Shown: positions 7,003 to 14,256 of the stretch, in pieces
How positions within the stretch are numbered: position 1 is the first letter of the stretch
Layout: each line of letters begins with the position of its first letter
Assembly (NCBI GenBank): GCA_052034175.1
Contig: JBPOIX010000348.1
Span: 1-24,189, forward strand
Source of the DNA: UBA668 sp052034175
Lineage (GTDB): Bacteria; Actinomycetota; Acidimicrobiia; Acidimicrobiales; Ilumatobacteraceae
Length of the DNA: 24,189 bases
Direction: 5' to 3'
Notes under the pieces: model-generated
Database searches by the model: none
What the model saw: the letters and a program-made list of their open reading frames with translations, nothing else
What the model was told of the DNA's origin: nothing
Position numbers and translations under genes: made by a program

Positions 7003-7647
7003 ATGGAATCCTTCGTCGTCCGAGTCTGGTTGCCCGACCGCCCGGGAGCCCTGGGCCAGGTGGCCAGCCGCATCGGCGCGGTCCACGGGGACGTGGTCGG
7101 CATCGAGATCCTGGAGCGCGGCGGCGGGTTCGCCATCGACGAGTTGCGCGTCGACCTGCCGGATGGCTCGTTGGTCGACCTGCTCGTCAGCGAGATCCGT
7201 CAGGTGGACGGGGTCGCCGTGGAGGACGTGCGCGCCGTCGCCAGCGACCGGCTCGACGGCGCCCTGGCCACGCTTGCCACCGCTGGTGCGATCGTGGCCG
7301 CAGCGCCTGCGCGCCGGCTGCACGTGGCGTGCGTCGAGTTGTGCAGCTTGCTGGACGGGGACTGGGCGGCCGCGGTCAGCCTGGACACGCGGGCTGCAGT
7401 CGCCTCCTGGGGGGCCGTGCCCGACCTGGCGTGGCTGTCGGCATTCCTGGCGGGCAGCGAGCATCTCGCCGAGGCCCACACCCACACCCCGGGCGACCTG
7501 GTGTGGTGCAAGGTGCCACGCCAGGGCGTGGCACTGGCCTGTGGCCGCGACGGCCGGGTGTTCCATGCCCGCGAGCGGGATGAGTTCCGCATGCTCGGCG
7601 GCATCGTCGACGCAATTGACCCGGCGCTGATGGAGGCCGCCTCGTAG
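7003..7647 (+). CDS. ACT-domain protein of unknown role
   Basis: 214 residues. The first about 80 form an ACT domain: VRVWLPDRPGALGQVASRIG is the ligand-binding DRPGALG-type loop, followed by GDVVGIEILERG and the strand VDLPDG. ACT domains bind small ligands, usually amino acids, and regulate enzymes or transcription. The C-terminal 130 residues (VACVELCSLLDGDWAAAVSL onward) resemble a degenerate GAF- or acetyltransferase-like fold but carry no motif I recognise. It ends 10 nt before the aminotransferase gene, which suggests a link to amino acid metabolism, although that gene has its own promoter-like box. The ATG is fixed by the upstream TAGTTT and by the immediate start of the ACT strand. 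Confidence 0.75.
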   Translation: MESFVVRVWLPDRPGALGQVASRIGAVHGDVVGIEILERGGGFAIDELRVDLPDGSLVDLLVSEIRQVDGVAVEDVRAVASDRLDGALATLATAGAIVAAAPARRLHVACVELCSLLDGDWAAAVSLDTRAAVASWGAVPDLAWLSAFLAGSEHLAEAHTHTPGDLVWCKVPRQGVALACGRDGRVFHARERDEFRMLGGIVDAIDPALMEAAS

Positions 7648-7650
7648 GCT
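7645..7650 (+). promoter_or_regulatory. -10-like TAGGCT built on the ACT gene's TAG stop
   Basis: The first three bases are the TAG stop of the ACT gene. The hexamer ends 7 nt before the GTG of the aminotransferase. No Shine-Dalgarno is present, so initiation is probably leaderless. Confidence 0.5.
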
Positions 7651-7657
7651 TTCCCTC

Positions 7658-8884
7658 GTGAAGCCCGTCGAGAAGTCCCACAAGCTCGCCAGTGTCTGCT
7701 ACGACATCCGAGGCCCGGTGCTGGACCGAGCACGGGAGATGGAGGAAGAGGGCCACAAGATCATCAAGCTGAACATCGGCAACCTTGCCGTGTTCGGGTT
7801 GGAGCCGCCGGACGAGATCGTCCAGGACATGATCCGCAATCTGCCCCATGCCGCCGGCTACACGGACTCCAAGGGTCTGTTCGCGCCGCGCAAGTCGATC
7901 GTGCACTACACCCAGGAGAAGCAGATCGCCGGAGTCACGGTGGACGACGTGTACCTCGGCAACGGTGCCAGCGAGCTGATCGTGATGAGCCTCCAGGCCC
8001 TGCTCGACGATGGCGATGAGGTGCTCGTGCCGGCGCCGGACTACCCGCTCTGGACCGCTGCGGTGTCGCTGTCCGGCGGCCGCCCGGTGCACTACCTGTG
8101 CGATGAGCAGGCCGACTGGTATCCCGACATCGAGGACATCAAGGCCAAGGTCACTTCCGCCACCAAGGCCATCGTGGTCATCAACCCGAACAACCCGACC
8201 GGTGCGCTGTACCCGAAGGAAGTGCTGCTGGAGATCATCGAGATCGCCCGCCAGCACGAGCTGATCGTCATGTGCGACGAGATCTACGACAAGACGCTGT
8301 ACGACGGCAACACCCACACCAGCATCGCCTCGCTGGCCGACGACGTGCTGTTCGTGACGTTCAACGGTCTGTCGAAGAACTACCGCTCGTGCGGTTACCG
8401 GGCGGGGTGGATGGTGGTCAGCGGTGAGAAGCGCCACGCCAAGGACTACATCGAAGGCCTGGACATGCTGGCCTCGATGCGGCTGTGCTCGAACACGCCC
8501 GGCCAGCTCGCCATCCAGACCGCGCTCGGCGGCTACCAGAGCATCAAGGAGCTCGTGGCCCCGAACGGCCGCCTCACCCGCCAGCGGGACATGGCGTACG
8601 ACGCCTTGAGCTCCATCCCCGGCGTGAGCGTGGTGAAGCCGAAGGGGGCGCTGTACATGTTCCCGCGGCTGGACCCGAAGGTGTACCCGATCGTGGACGA
8701 TCAGCAGTTCGCCTACGAGCTGTTGGCGGAGGAGAAGCTGCTCATCGTGCAGGGCACCGGTTTCAACTGGCCCGAGCACGACCACTTCCGCCTGGTGTTC
8801 CTCCCCGCTACGGACGACCTCAGCGAGGCGCTGCACCGTATCGATCGCTTCCTCGGCGGCTACCGCAAGCGCACCGCGTACTGA
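7658..8884 (+). CDS. alaA: AlaA-like alanine (glutamate-pyruvate) aminotransferase
   Basis: 408 residues, PLP-dependent fold type I. The N-terminal region SHKLASVCYDIRGPVLDRAREMEEEGHKI corresponds to the E. coli AlaA type, which makes alanine from pyruvate and glutamate. Motifs are INPNNPTG (175-182), CDEIYD (206-211) with the PLP-contacting Asp207, and FNGLSKNYRSCGYRAGW with the Schiff-base Lys240. The C-terminal arginine region is HDHFRLVFLP. The GTG start has a -10-like box 7 nt upstream and gives the family-like N-terminus. It could act on other amino acids; assignment to AlaA rests on overall resemblance. Confidence 0.87.
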   Translation: MKPVEKSHKLASVCYDIRGPVLDRAREMEEEGHKIIKLNIGNLAVFGLEPPDEIVQDMIRNLPHAAGYTDSKGLFAPRKSIVHYTQEKQIAGVTVDDVYLGNGASELIVMSLQALLDDGDEVLVPAPDYPLWTAAVSLSGGRPVHYLCDEQADWYPDIEDIKAKVTSATKAIVVINPNNPTGALYPKEVLLEIIEIARQHELIVMCDEIYDKTLYDGNTHTSIASLADDVLFVTFNGLSKNYRSCGYRAGWMVVSGEKRHAKDYIEGLDMLASMRLCSNTPGQLAIQTALGGYQSIKELVAPNGRLTRQRDMAYDALSSIPGVSVVKPKGALYMFPRLDPKVYPIVDDQQFAYELLAEEKLLIVQGTGFNWPEHDHFRLVFLPATDDLSEALHRIDRFLGGYRKRTAY

Positions 8885-8896
8885 GTTCAGGTCCCG

Positions 8897-9271
8897 GTGG
8901 GCTGGATCTCCCGAGTCCTGACGTTCTTCGACGAGCGGAACCAACGCACGGCCGACGCAGAGATCGATCGCGTTCAGCCAACGGGCGCGGGGATCATCAT
9001 CGACGTTCGCCCGTTGGACGGACGCGAGCCGAGGCTCGTCGGGCACGTCTGGCTATGGCTCGACGGTGCCAAGCAGCGCGTGCCGTGGGGAACCTCGTTC
9101 GTCGCCTCGGAGTGTGGTGATCACACGATTCGGCTGGCGTACAAGCACAGGTACGGTTGGCGAGCGCGGACAGAGCGAAGGGTCACCGTGCCCGCCGAGG
9201 GACACCTGCGTGTCGAGTTCCGATGCGGGCATTCGCTGTACAGCCCGAGGCCCGTCATCGACATTCGCTGA
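8897..9271 (+). CDS. Hypothetical beta-rich protein with atypical codon use
   Basis: 124 residues, not recognised. An N-terminal amphipathic or hydrophobic helix (WISRVLTFFDERNQ) precedes alternating hydrophobic strands: GIIIDVRPL, HVWLWLDG, HTIRLAYKHRYGW, RRVTVPAEGHLRVEF. The end of this resembles a small beta-sandwich with the HTIRLAYK...VTVPAEG rhythm of PEGA-like surface domains; that comparison is tentative. Two cysteines (in SECGDH and FRCGH) are present. Codon use differs from the neighbours: four CGA, four AGG and roughly 20% A/T-ending codons, suggesting recent acquisition or low expression. The GTG start lies 12 nt after the alaA stop with no good Shine-Dalgarno or clear -10 box. 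It is convergent with the CoA-transferase. Confidence 0.6.
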   Translation: MGWISRVLTFFDERNQRTADAEIDRVQPTGAGIIIDVRPLDGREPRLVGHVWLWLDGAKQRVPWGTSFVASECGDHTIRLAYKHRYGWRARTERRVTVPAEGHLRVEFRCGHSLYSPRPVIDIR

Positions 9272-9274
9272 CGC

Positions 9275-9297
9275 CGGACCGGAGTCGTCGTGGTCCG
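9275..9297. terminator. Hairpin between convergent genes
   Basis: CGGACC and GGTCCG form a 6-bp stem with an 11-nt loop in the 39-bp gap between the hypothetical gene and the CoA-transferase. There is no U-tract. It is a weak candidate bidirectional terminator. Confidence 0.35.
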
Positions 9298-9310
9298 TGC
9301 CCGGCCGGGG

Positions 9311-10558
9311 CTACAGGTAGCCGAGCCGGCGAGCCTCGGCGGTGAGGTGGTCGCGGTGCATCGGGTGGGCGATGGCGATCAGTGCCGCTGCCCGTTCGCG
9401 CACCGTCCTCGACCTCAGTTCGGCCACGCCGTACTCGGTGACCACCTTGTCCACCGTGTTCTTGGAGTTGGTGACCACCTCACCGGCCGCGAACTGGGGC
9501 ACGATGCGGCTGATGCTGCCGTCGCCGGCGGTGGAGTGCAGCACGATGAACCCCTGCCCACCCTCGCTGTACATCGCCCCCCGGGCGAAGTCCACCTGGC
9601 CGCCGCTGGAGGAGTAGTACTTGCCGGCCAGCGTCTCGCTGGCGCACTGGCCGAGGAAGTCCACCGACAGGGTGGCGTTGATCGACACGAAGTTCCGTTC
9701 GCGGCTCAGCAGCCGGGGGTCGTTCACGTAGCGGGCGCTCCACAGCTCGATGGCCGCGTTCTCGTGGACGAAGTCGTACAGCCTCTGCGTGCCGAGGCAG
9801 AACGTGCCGACGACCTTGGTGCGGTTGTGCATCTTGCGCACACCGTTCACCACGCCGCTCTCCACCAGATCGACCAGCCCGTCCGAGATCAGTTCGGTGT
9901 GCACGCCCAGGTCGCGGTGGTGGCCGAGCGCGGACATGATCGCGTTCGGGATGGCGCCGATTCCGGTCTGGAGGCACGCGCCGTTCGGGATTCGTTCGGC
10001 GACGTGAGCGGCGATGGTGTGATCGTGTTCGTCCATCAACGGCGGGGCCACTTCCGGCAACGGCCGGTCGTTCTGGATGAAGCCCTCCACCTGGCTGATG
10101 TGGATCTGGTTGCGGCCGAACGTGCGCGGCATGTGGCGGTTCACTTCGAGGAAGAAGCGCGCTCTGCCGATGAAGCTGCTCGTGTAGTCCGCGCTGACGC
10201 CGAGGCTGAAGTAGCCGTGGCGATCCGCGGGGGAGACGCACGCCACCACCAGCGGGTCGTGAGCCCGCCGCTGCATATGGCTGTAGACCTCGCTGAAGTG
10301 GTTGGGGACGAGGTCCACGGTGCCGGCGCGATAGCACGGCCTGGTGATGTGGGAGAGGAAGTAGCTGACATGGCGCAGCCGGTCGCCGTACTCGCCGTGC
10401 AGGTAGGGGCGGTCGTTGAGGGCGTGCATCTGGTGCACGGTGACACCCTCGAGCGAGCCGGCGGCGGCGGCGCCTTCGATGGCGTCCATCAGGGCCAGCG
10501 GCTCGCCGTTGCCGAGGGGAACGATCACGTGCCCGTGGGAGCGCACGTGCTCCAGCAC
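9311..10558 (-). CDS. Acetyl-CoA hydrolase/4-hydroxybutyrate CoA-transferase family protein
   Basis: About 415 residues of the Cat1-like CoA-transferase family, which moves CoA between acetate or another short acid and an acyl-CoA. Recognisable segments are GYFSLGVSADYT, the GIGAIPNAIMSAL glycine loop, TELISDG with the candidate catalytic Glu, YVNDPRLLSRERNFVSINATL, and the C-terminal IAIAHPMHRDHLTAEARRLGY. The start is uncertain. The open frame continues upstream into glpK, but those extra residues are Arg/Pro-rich shadow sequence. GTG at 10558 is the first conventional start inside family-like sequence; a CTG at 10579 would add seven residues. It lies 44 nt downstream of glpK on the same strand and is probably co-transcribed. 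The stop is TAG. Substrate unknown. Confidence 0.83.
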   Translation of the reverse strand: MLEHVRSHGHVIVPLGNGEPLALMDAIEGAAAAGSLEGVTVHQMHALNDRPYLHGEYGDRLRHVSYFLSHITRPCYRAGTVDLVPNHFSEVYSHMQRRAHDPLVVACVSPADRHGYFSLGVSADYTSSFIGRARFFLEVNRHMPRTFGRNQIHISQVEGFIQNDRPLPEVAPPLMDEHDHTIAAHVAERIPNGACLQTGIGAIPNAIMSALGHHRDLGVHTELISDGLVDLVESGVVNGVRKMHNRTKVVGTFCLGTQRLYDFVHENAAIELWSARYVNDPRLLSRERNFVSINATLSVDFLGQCASETLAGKYYSSSGGQVDFARGAMYSEGGQGFIVLHSTAGDGSISRIVPQFAAGEVVTNSKNTVDKVVTEYGVAELRSRTVRERAAALIAIAHPMHRDHLTAEARRLGYL

Positions 10559-10602
10559 GGCATCGGCGGAGGGGGACAGTGTCGGGTGAACGGGGTGCGG
10601 GC

Positions 10603-12093
10603 TCAGTGTGGGGTCCAGTCTCGAGAGCGTTCCACGGCGCGTTGCCAGCCGGCGTGGAGGAGGTCGGTGATCGTGCGGTCGGGCTCCGGGGCGAACTCGG
10701 CGTCCTGGGCCCACTCGGCGGAGAGCGCGTCGAGCGACGGCCAGACGCCTTCGGCCAGGCCGGCGAGGAACGCCGCGCCGAGCGCGGTGGTTTCCTGGTC
10801 CTGCGGGCGGCGCACGGTGACGCCCAACTGGTCGGCCTGCATCTGCAGCATGACGTCCATCACCGACGCGCCACCGTCCACGCGCAGGTCGCGGATGGTC
10901 ACACCGGCGGCCCGGCACATCGCCTCCACGGCATCGCGGGTCTGGTAGGTCATGGCCTCCACGACGGCGCGTGCCAGGTGCGCCTTGGTGGTGCCGCGGG
11001 TGATGCCGACGATCGTGCCGCGCGCGTAAGGGTCCCACCACGGGCTACCGAGCCCGGCGAAGGCCGGCACCACATAGACGCCACCGTTGTCGGCGACGGA
11101 CTCCGCGAGCGGGCCGATCTCGGCCGCGGACGTGATGACCCCCAACCCGTCGCGCAGCCACTGCACTGCGGCGCCGGTGACGAAGATCGCCCCCTCCAGC
11201 GCGTAGGCGGTGCTGCCGTCGGCCAGCGTCCAGGCCACCGTGGTGAGCATGCCCTCGGCGGGCGGCGGGCACTCCGCCCCCACGTTGAGGAGCACGAAAC
11301 TGCCCGTGCCGTAGGTGTTCTTCGCCGAACCAGGGGCGAAGCACGCCTGCCCGAACAAGGCGGCCTGCTGGTCGCCGGCCACCCCGCTGATGGGAAGACC
11401 ACCGGGTACGCCGCAGCGCTCGGAGGTGACACCGAACCGACCGCTGGAGGGCAGCACCGCGGGCAACGCTGCGGCGGGCACGCCGAACAGAGCGCACATC
11501 TCCGGGCTCCAGGCGAGCGTGCGAATGTCGAAGAGCATGGTCCGGCTGGCGTTGGAGGGGTCGGTGGCGTGCACCTCGCCGCCGGTGAGGTTCCAGATCA
11601 GCCAGGTATCGATGGTGCCGATGGCCAGGTCGTCGTCCACCGGGATGGCCCGGTTGGCAAGCAACCACTCCACCTTGGAGCCGGAGAAGTAGGGGTCCAG
11701 CACCAGGCCGGTGACCTCCCTCACCCGTGGCAACATGCCGTCGGCGGCCAGTTGGTCGCAGCGCCCGGCCGTGCGGCGATCCTGCCAGACGATGGCGGTG
11801 CCGTAGGGCTGCCCCGTGCGCCGATTCCAGGCCAGCACCGTCTCGCGCTGGTTGGTGATGCCGATCGCCGCGACGTTCGCCAAGCCGACGGTGGCGAGGA
11901 CCTCGTGCAGGGTTTCCTTGACGGCCTCCCAGATCTCCAGCGCGTCGTGTTCCACCCACCCGGGCTGCGGGAAGTGCTGGGTGAACTCGCGGTACGCGGC
12001 CACGACGGGCCCTCCGCCGGGGCGGACCGCCCGGCTACGGACACCGGTGGTGCCGGCGTCGATGGCGATCACACAGGGCGTGTCAGGGCTCAC
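10603..12093 (-). CDS. glpK: Glycerol kinase (FGGY family)
   Basis: 496 residues, the standard glycerol kinase length. It phosphorylates glycerol to sn-glycerol-3-phosphate with ATP. The N-terminal phosphate loop reads AIDAGTTGVRS. Glycerol-binding residues appear as NQRET (Arg-Glu), the WQDRR segment, DPYFSGSKVEWLL and GDQQAALFGQ (Asp-Gln). The ATPase motif is NTYGTGSFVLLN, and DGGAS with ETTALGAA lies near the C-terminus. The phosphate loop has DAGTTG where classical GlpK has DQGTTS, so this is a divergent member; another FGGY substrate cannot be excluded. GTG at 12093 is supported by TACCTT 7 nt upstream on the minus strand. The CoA-transferase follows. Confidence 0.9.
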   Translation of the reverse strand: MSPDTPCVIAIDAGTTGVRSRAVRPGGGPVVAAYREFTQHFPQPGWVEHDALEIWEAVKETLHEVLATVGLANVAAIGITNQRETVLAWNRRTGQPYGTAIVWQDRRTAGRCDQLAADGMLPRVREVTGLVLDPYFSGSKVEWLLANRAIPVDDDLAIGTIDTWLIWNLTGGEVHATDPSNASRTMLFDIRTLAWSPEMCALFGVPAAALPAVLPSSGRFGVTSERCGVPGGLPISGVAGDQQAALFGQACFAPGSAKNTYGTGSFVLLNVGAECPPPAEGMLTTVAWTLADGSTAYALEGAIFVTGAAVQWLRDGLGVITSAAEIGPLAESVADNGGVYVVPAFAGLGSPWWDPYARGTIVGITRGTTKAHLARAVVEAMTYQTRDAVEAMCRAAGVTIRDLRVDGGASVMDVMLQMQADQLGVTVRRPQDQETTALGAAFLAGLAEGVWPSLDALSAEWAQDAEFAPEPDRTITDLLHAGWQRAVERSRDWTPH

Positions 12094-12100
12094 CCCTGCA

Positions 12101-12106
12101 AAGGTA
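12101..12106 (-). promoter_or_regulatory. -10-like TACCTT before glpK start
   Basis: On the minus strand TACCTT ends 7 nt before the glpK GTG, with no Shine-Dalgarno. This fits leaderless initiation and suggests glpK is transcribed separately from the upstream membrane-protein gene. Confidence 0.5.
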
Positions 12107-12141
12107 GCGAGTCGCTGGCTCCCCGGCGCGTGACAGCCGCC

Positions 12142-12489
12142 TCAGCGCTTCTTCTTGCGCGGGTGCTGGCTCGGCCCGGTGGAGGTGCGCTTTGTCGGCG
12201 CCGGCCGGGCGCGGTGAGCCGGCCCGCTCTGCGCTGCAGCCAGTTGCTGCGCCTGGGCGGCGGCGGTGGCGGCGCGGATCTGCTTCAACGTCTTGCGGGC
12301 GTAGCCGATCTTGGCCAGCAGGAACCCGAAGCCGAGGTAGATGGCCCCGCCGAGGACACTGGCCGCCACGGCATCCCGCAGGCTGCCCTGGGAGAACACC
12401 ACGGTGATCAGGATGATGGCGGCCGCGACGATGACCCACTCGATCAGCAGCCGCTTCCACGGCACCACCCGCTTGGAATCCCACCTCAT
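12142..12489 (-). CDS. Small membrane protein with basic C-terminal tail
   Basis: 115 residues. Two membrane segments are predicted at about 14-33 (LLIEWVIVAAAIILITVVFS) and 42-61, the second rich in Gly/Ala. They are followed by a Lys/Arg/Ala/Gln-rich cytosolic tail ending in KKKR. No family recognised. Unlike most genes here it has a strong Shine-Dalgarno (AAGGAGG, 12496-12502 on the minus strand) before the ATG at 12489, which fixes the start. It is divergent from pfkA with 55 bp between starts. The basic tail could contact nucleic acid, ribosomes or lipid head groups; this is speculation. Confidence 0.75.
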   Translation of the reverse strand: MRWDSKRVVPWKRLLIEWVIVAAAIILITVVFSQGSLRDAVAASVLGGAIYLGFGFLLAKIGYARKTLKQIRAATAAAQAQQLAAAQSGPAHRARPAPTKRTSTGPSQHPRKKKR

Positions 12490-12495
12490 CCGTCT

Positions 12496-12502
12496 CCTCC
12501 TT
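12496..12502 (-). promoter_or_regulatory. Strong Shine-Dalgarno AAGGAGG
   Basis: AAGGAGG on the minus strand lies 6 nt before the ATG at 12489. It is one of the few clear ribosome binding sites in the window and shows that leadered and leaderless genes coexist. Confidence 0.7.
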
Positions 12503-12530
12503 GCCGGAACCTTCTCACTGCGAATACCTC

Positions 12531-12536
12531 TAGCCT
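12531..12536 (+). promoter_or_regulatory. -10-like TAGCCT before pfkA start
   Basis: TAGCCT ends 8 nt before the GTG at 12545. It decides the start against the longer open frame that begins at 12341 on the antisense of the divergent gene. Confidence 0.5.
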
Positions 12537-12544
12537 GTACCTAC

Positions 12545-13576
12545 GTGCGAGTCGGCATTCTGACAGGCGGCGGCGATTGCCCCGGCCTCAACGCAGTCAT
12601 CCGGGCAGTGGTCCGCAAAGGCGAGACCGTCTTCGGCGACGAGCTGATCGGTTTCCACGATGCGTGGGACGGTGTGCGCGAACAGCGCTTCATGCCGTTG
12701 AACGTGTCGTCCCTGCGCGGCATGTTGCCGCGCGGTGGCACCTTGCTCGGCACACGCCGGGGCAGCCCCTACGACCATGTCGACGGGTTGGAGCAGGTCA
12801 CCACGGCGTTCAAGGAGCTGGCGCTGGACGCACTGGTGGTCATCGGTGGCAACGGCTCGCTGTCGGTTGCCTCCAAGCTGTACGACGACCTCGGCCTCCC
12901 CGTCGTGGGCGTCCCCAAGACGATCGACAACGACGTGGTCGGCACGGACGTCACGTTCGGCTTCAACACCGCGGTGCAGATCGCCACCGACGCCATCGAC
13001 CGCCTGCACACCACCGCGGAGAGCCACGACCGGGTGATGGTGGTGGAGGTCATGGGGCGCCACAGCGGCTGGATCGCCACTCACGCGGGCATCGCCGGTG
13101 GCGCCACCGCCGTGCTGATCCCCGAACAGCCCTTCGACATCGAGGCCGTGTGCGACCTGCTGCGCAAACGCCACGAGCGCGGCCGCTATGCCTCGATCGT
13201 GGTCGTGGCCGAAGGTGCCGAGCCGAAGGAAGGCACGATGCGCGGGCGGGACAAGGTGTACGACCAGTTCGGCCATGTGCGCCTCGGCGGGGTGGCCGAG
13301 ACCATCGCCCACGCCATCGAGGAGCGCACCGGTTTCGAGACGCGCATGGTGCTGCTGGGGCACATCCAGCGCGGCGGCACGCCGACGGCGTTCGACCGCG
13401 TGCTCAGCACCCGCTACGGCATCGCGGCGATCGACGCCGTGCACGCCGGTGGGTTCGGGCAGATGGTGGCGCTGCGCGGCGGCGATATGGGAACCGTGCC
13501 GCTCACCGAGGCGGTCGGCAAGACCCGCACGGTGGACATGGATCTCTACGAGGTGGCGGAAGTCTTCTTCGGCTGA
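12545..13576 (+). CDS. pfkA: 6-phosphofructokinase (group III-like)
   Basis: 343 residues. It phosphorylates fructose-6-phosphate to the 1,6-bisphosphate in glycolysis. Motifs are GILTGGGDCPGLNAVIR (4-20), IGGNGS (100-105), the catalytic PKTIDND (124-130) with Asp128, MGRHSGWIA, and GHIQRGGTPTAFDR near the C-terminus. Gly104 argues for ATP as phosphoryl donor. Lys125, aligned with E. coli Gly124, is typical of the group III/PPi-type branch common in actinobacteria. Asn103 replaces the usual Asp or Glu that helps hold Mg-ATP (see findings). The GTG start is set by TAGCCT 8 nt upstream and by the family N-terminus VRVGILTGGG. It is convergent with the pterin dehydratase-VOC gene, with 15 bp between stops. 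Confidence 0.93.
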   Translation: MRVGILTGGGDCPGLNAVIRAVVRKGETVFGDELIGFHDAWDGVREQRFMPLNVSSLRGMLPRGGTLLGTRRGSPYDHVDGLEQVTTAFKELALDALVVIGGNGSLSVASKLYDDLGLPVVGVPKTIDNDVVGTDVTFGFNTAVQIATDAIDRLHTTAESHDRVMVVEVMGRHSGWIATHAGIAGGATAVLIPEQPFDIEAVCDLLRKRHERGRYASIVVVAEGAEPKEGTMRGRDKVYDQFGHVRLGGVAETIAHAIEERTGFETRMVLLGHIQRGGTPTAFDRVLSTRYGIAAIDAVHAGGFGQMVALRGGDMGTVPLTEAVGKTRTVDMDLYEVAEVFFG

Positions 13577-13603
13577 CCTGTGTGGCCGGGGTCAGCCCCG
13601 GTC
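13571..13603. terminator. Stop-to-stop inverted repeat between pfkA and PCD-VOC
   Basis: GGCTGACC (13571-13578, containing the pfkA TGA) is exactly complementary to GGTCAGCC (13590-13597, containing the opposite gene's stop). A competing hairpin, CCGGGG-TCAG-CCCCGG, lies at 13586-13601 and can be extended to 13584-13603 through a G.T pair. Either could terminate both convergent genes. No U-tract is present. Confidence 0.5.
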
Positions 13604-14248
13604 CTGCCAGGTGCACACGCACGCCTCGTTGCCGTCGGCGTCCGCCAACACCCACCACGAGCGGGCGAACTCAGCCGACACCAGGCGCCCTCCCGCGGCC
13701 AACGCCGCGGCCACACGGGCATCGGCCACATCGTGCGCCACGGTCACGTCCAGGTGAAAGCGGCCTCGCTCTCGCCGTGGCGGATCCATCTCCTGGAACC
13801 ACATGGCGGGCCCCCATCCGGCTGGGTCGAAGAGCGCCCCGTCGGCGTCCTCCCGGTAGCCCAGCACCGCTGCCCAGAAGGGGCGGATGGCGTCGGCATC
13901 CGTGGTGTCGAGTGCCAGCTCCAACGCCTGGGCCGCAGTTGCCAGCGCCTCTGCGCCGGCCTCGGCGGCGAGCGTCGAGATCTCCCGGGCCAGGGCGGCA
14001 TCGGTGTGGGTGAGCCCGCCGGTGGCGTGGGTCGTGATGTCCACATGAACCACGCCGGGGTAGCGCAGGTCGACGTTGGGGTGGTGGTCGGCGGCATCGG
14101 CCGCAGCGGCGATCCGGCCCACCAGTTCCGCGGCCGCTCGGAACGTCGGCAGCCGGAACGTGCCGTGGAGGTGGCGGAGCAGGAAGCGCCAGTCCGCCAG
14201 CGTGTGGTCGGCGGCGACAGCGGACGCGGTGAGCGGTTCGTACTGCAT
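13592..14248 (-). CDS. Pterin-4a-carbinolamine dehydratase fused to VOC domain
   Basis: 218 residues in two domains. Residues 1-95 match 4a-hydroxytetrahydrobiopterin dehydratase: the opening LADWRFLLRHLHGTFRLPTF, then the active-site DHHPNVDLRY (His55, His56) with His74 in ITTHATGGLTHTD. Residues about 108-216 form a vicinal-oxygen-chelate/glyoxalase-like domain (LELALDTTDADAIRPFW, RGRFHLDVTV, and a terminal ADADGNEACV). The first domain would recycle or scavenge pterin carbinolamine; the VOC partner's substrate is unknown. Such fusions occur in other actinobacteria. ATG at 14248 follows the lipoprotein stop by 8 nt with a GAGG 6 nt before it, so it is probably the last gene of the mtr operon. 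Why it is placed there is unclear. Confidence 0.85.
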   Translation of the reverse strand: MQYEPLTASAVAADHTLADWRFLLRHLHGTFRLPTFRAAAELVGRIAAAADAADHHPNVDLRYPGVVHVDITTHATGGLTHTDAALAREISTLAAEAGAEALATAAQALELALDTTDADAIRPFWAAVLGYREDADGALFDPAGWGPAMWFQEMDPPRRERGRFHLDVTVAHDVADARVAAALAAGGRLVSAEFARSWWVLADADGNEACVCTWQDRG

Positions 14249-14256
14249 CGGGGGCC

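Noticed and set aside
7616..7650. TTGACC at 7616-7621 as the -35 partner of TAGGCT at 7645
   Set aside because: The spacing is 23 nt, well beyond the 16-19 nt expected.
10559..11041. Upstream extension of the CoA-transferase frame into glpK
   Set aside because: The added residues are His/Arg/Pro-rich antiparallel-frame noise. glpK is complete and stops at 10603.
12341..12544. Longer start for phosphofructokinase
   Set aside because: It would run antisense through a well-supported membrane-protein gene; the family N-terminus starts at 12545.
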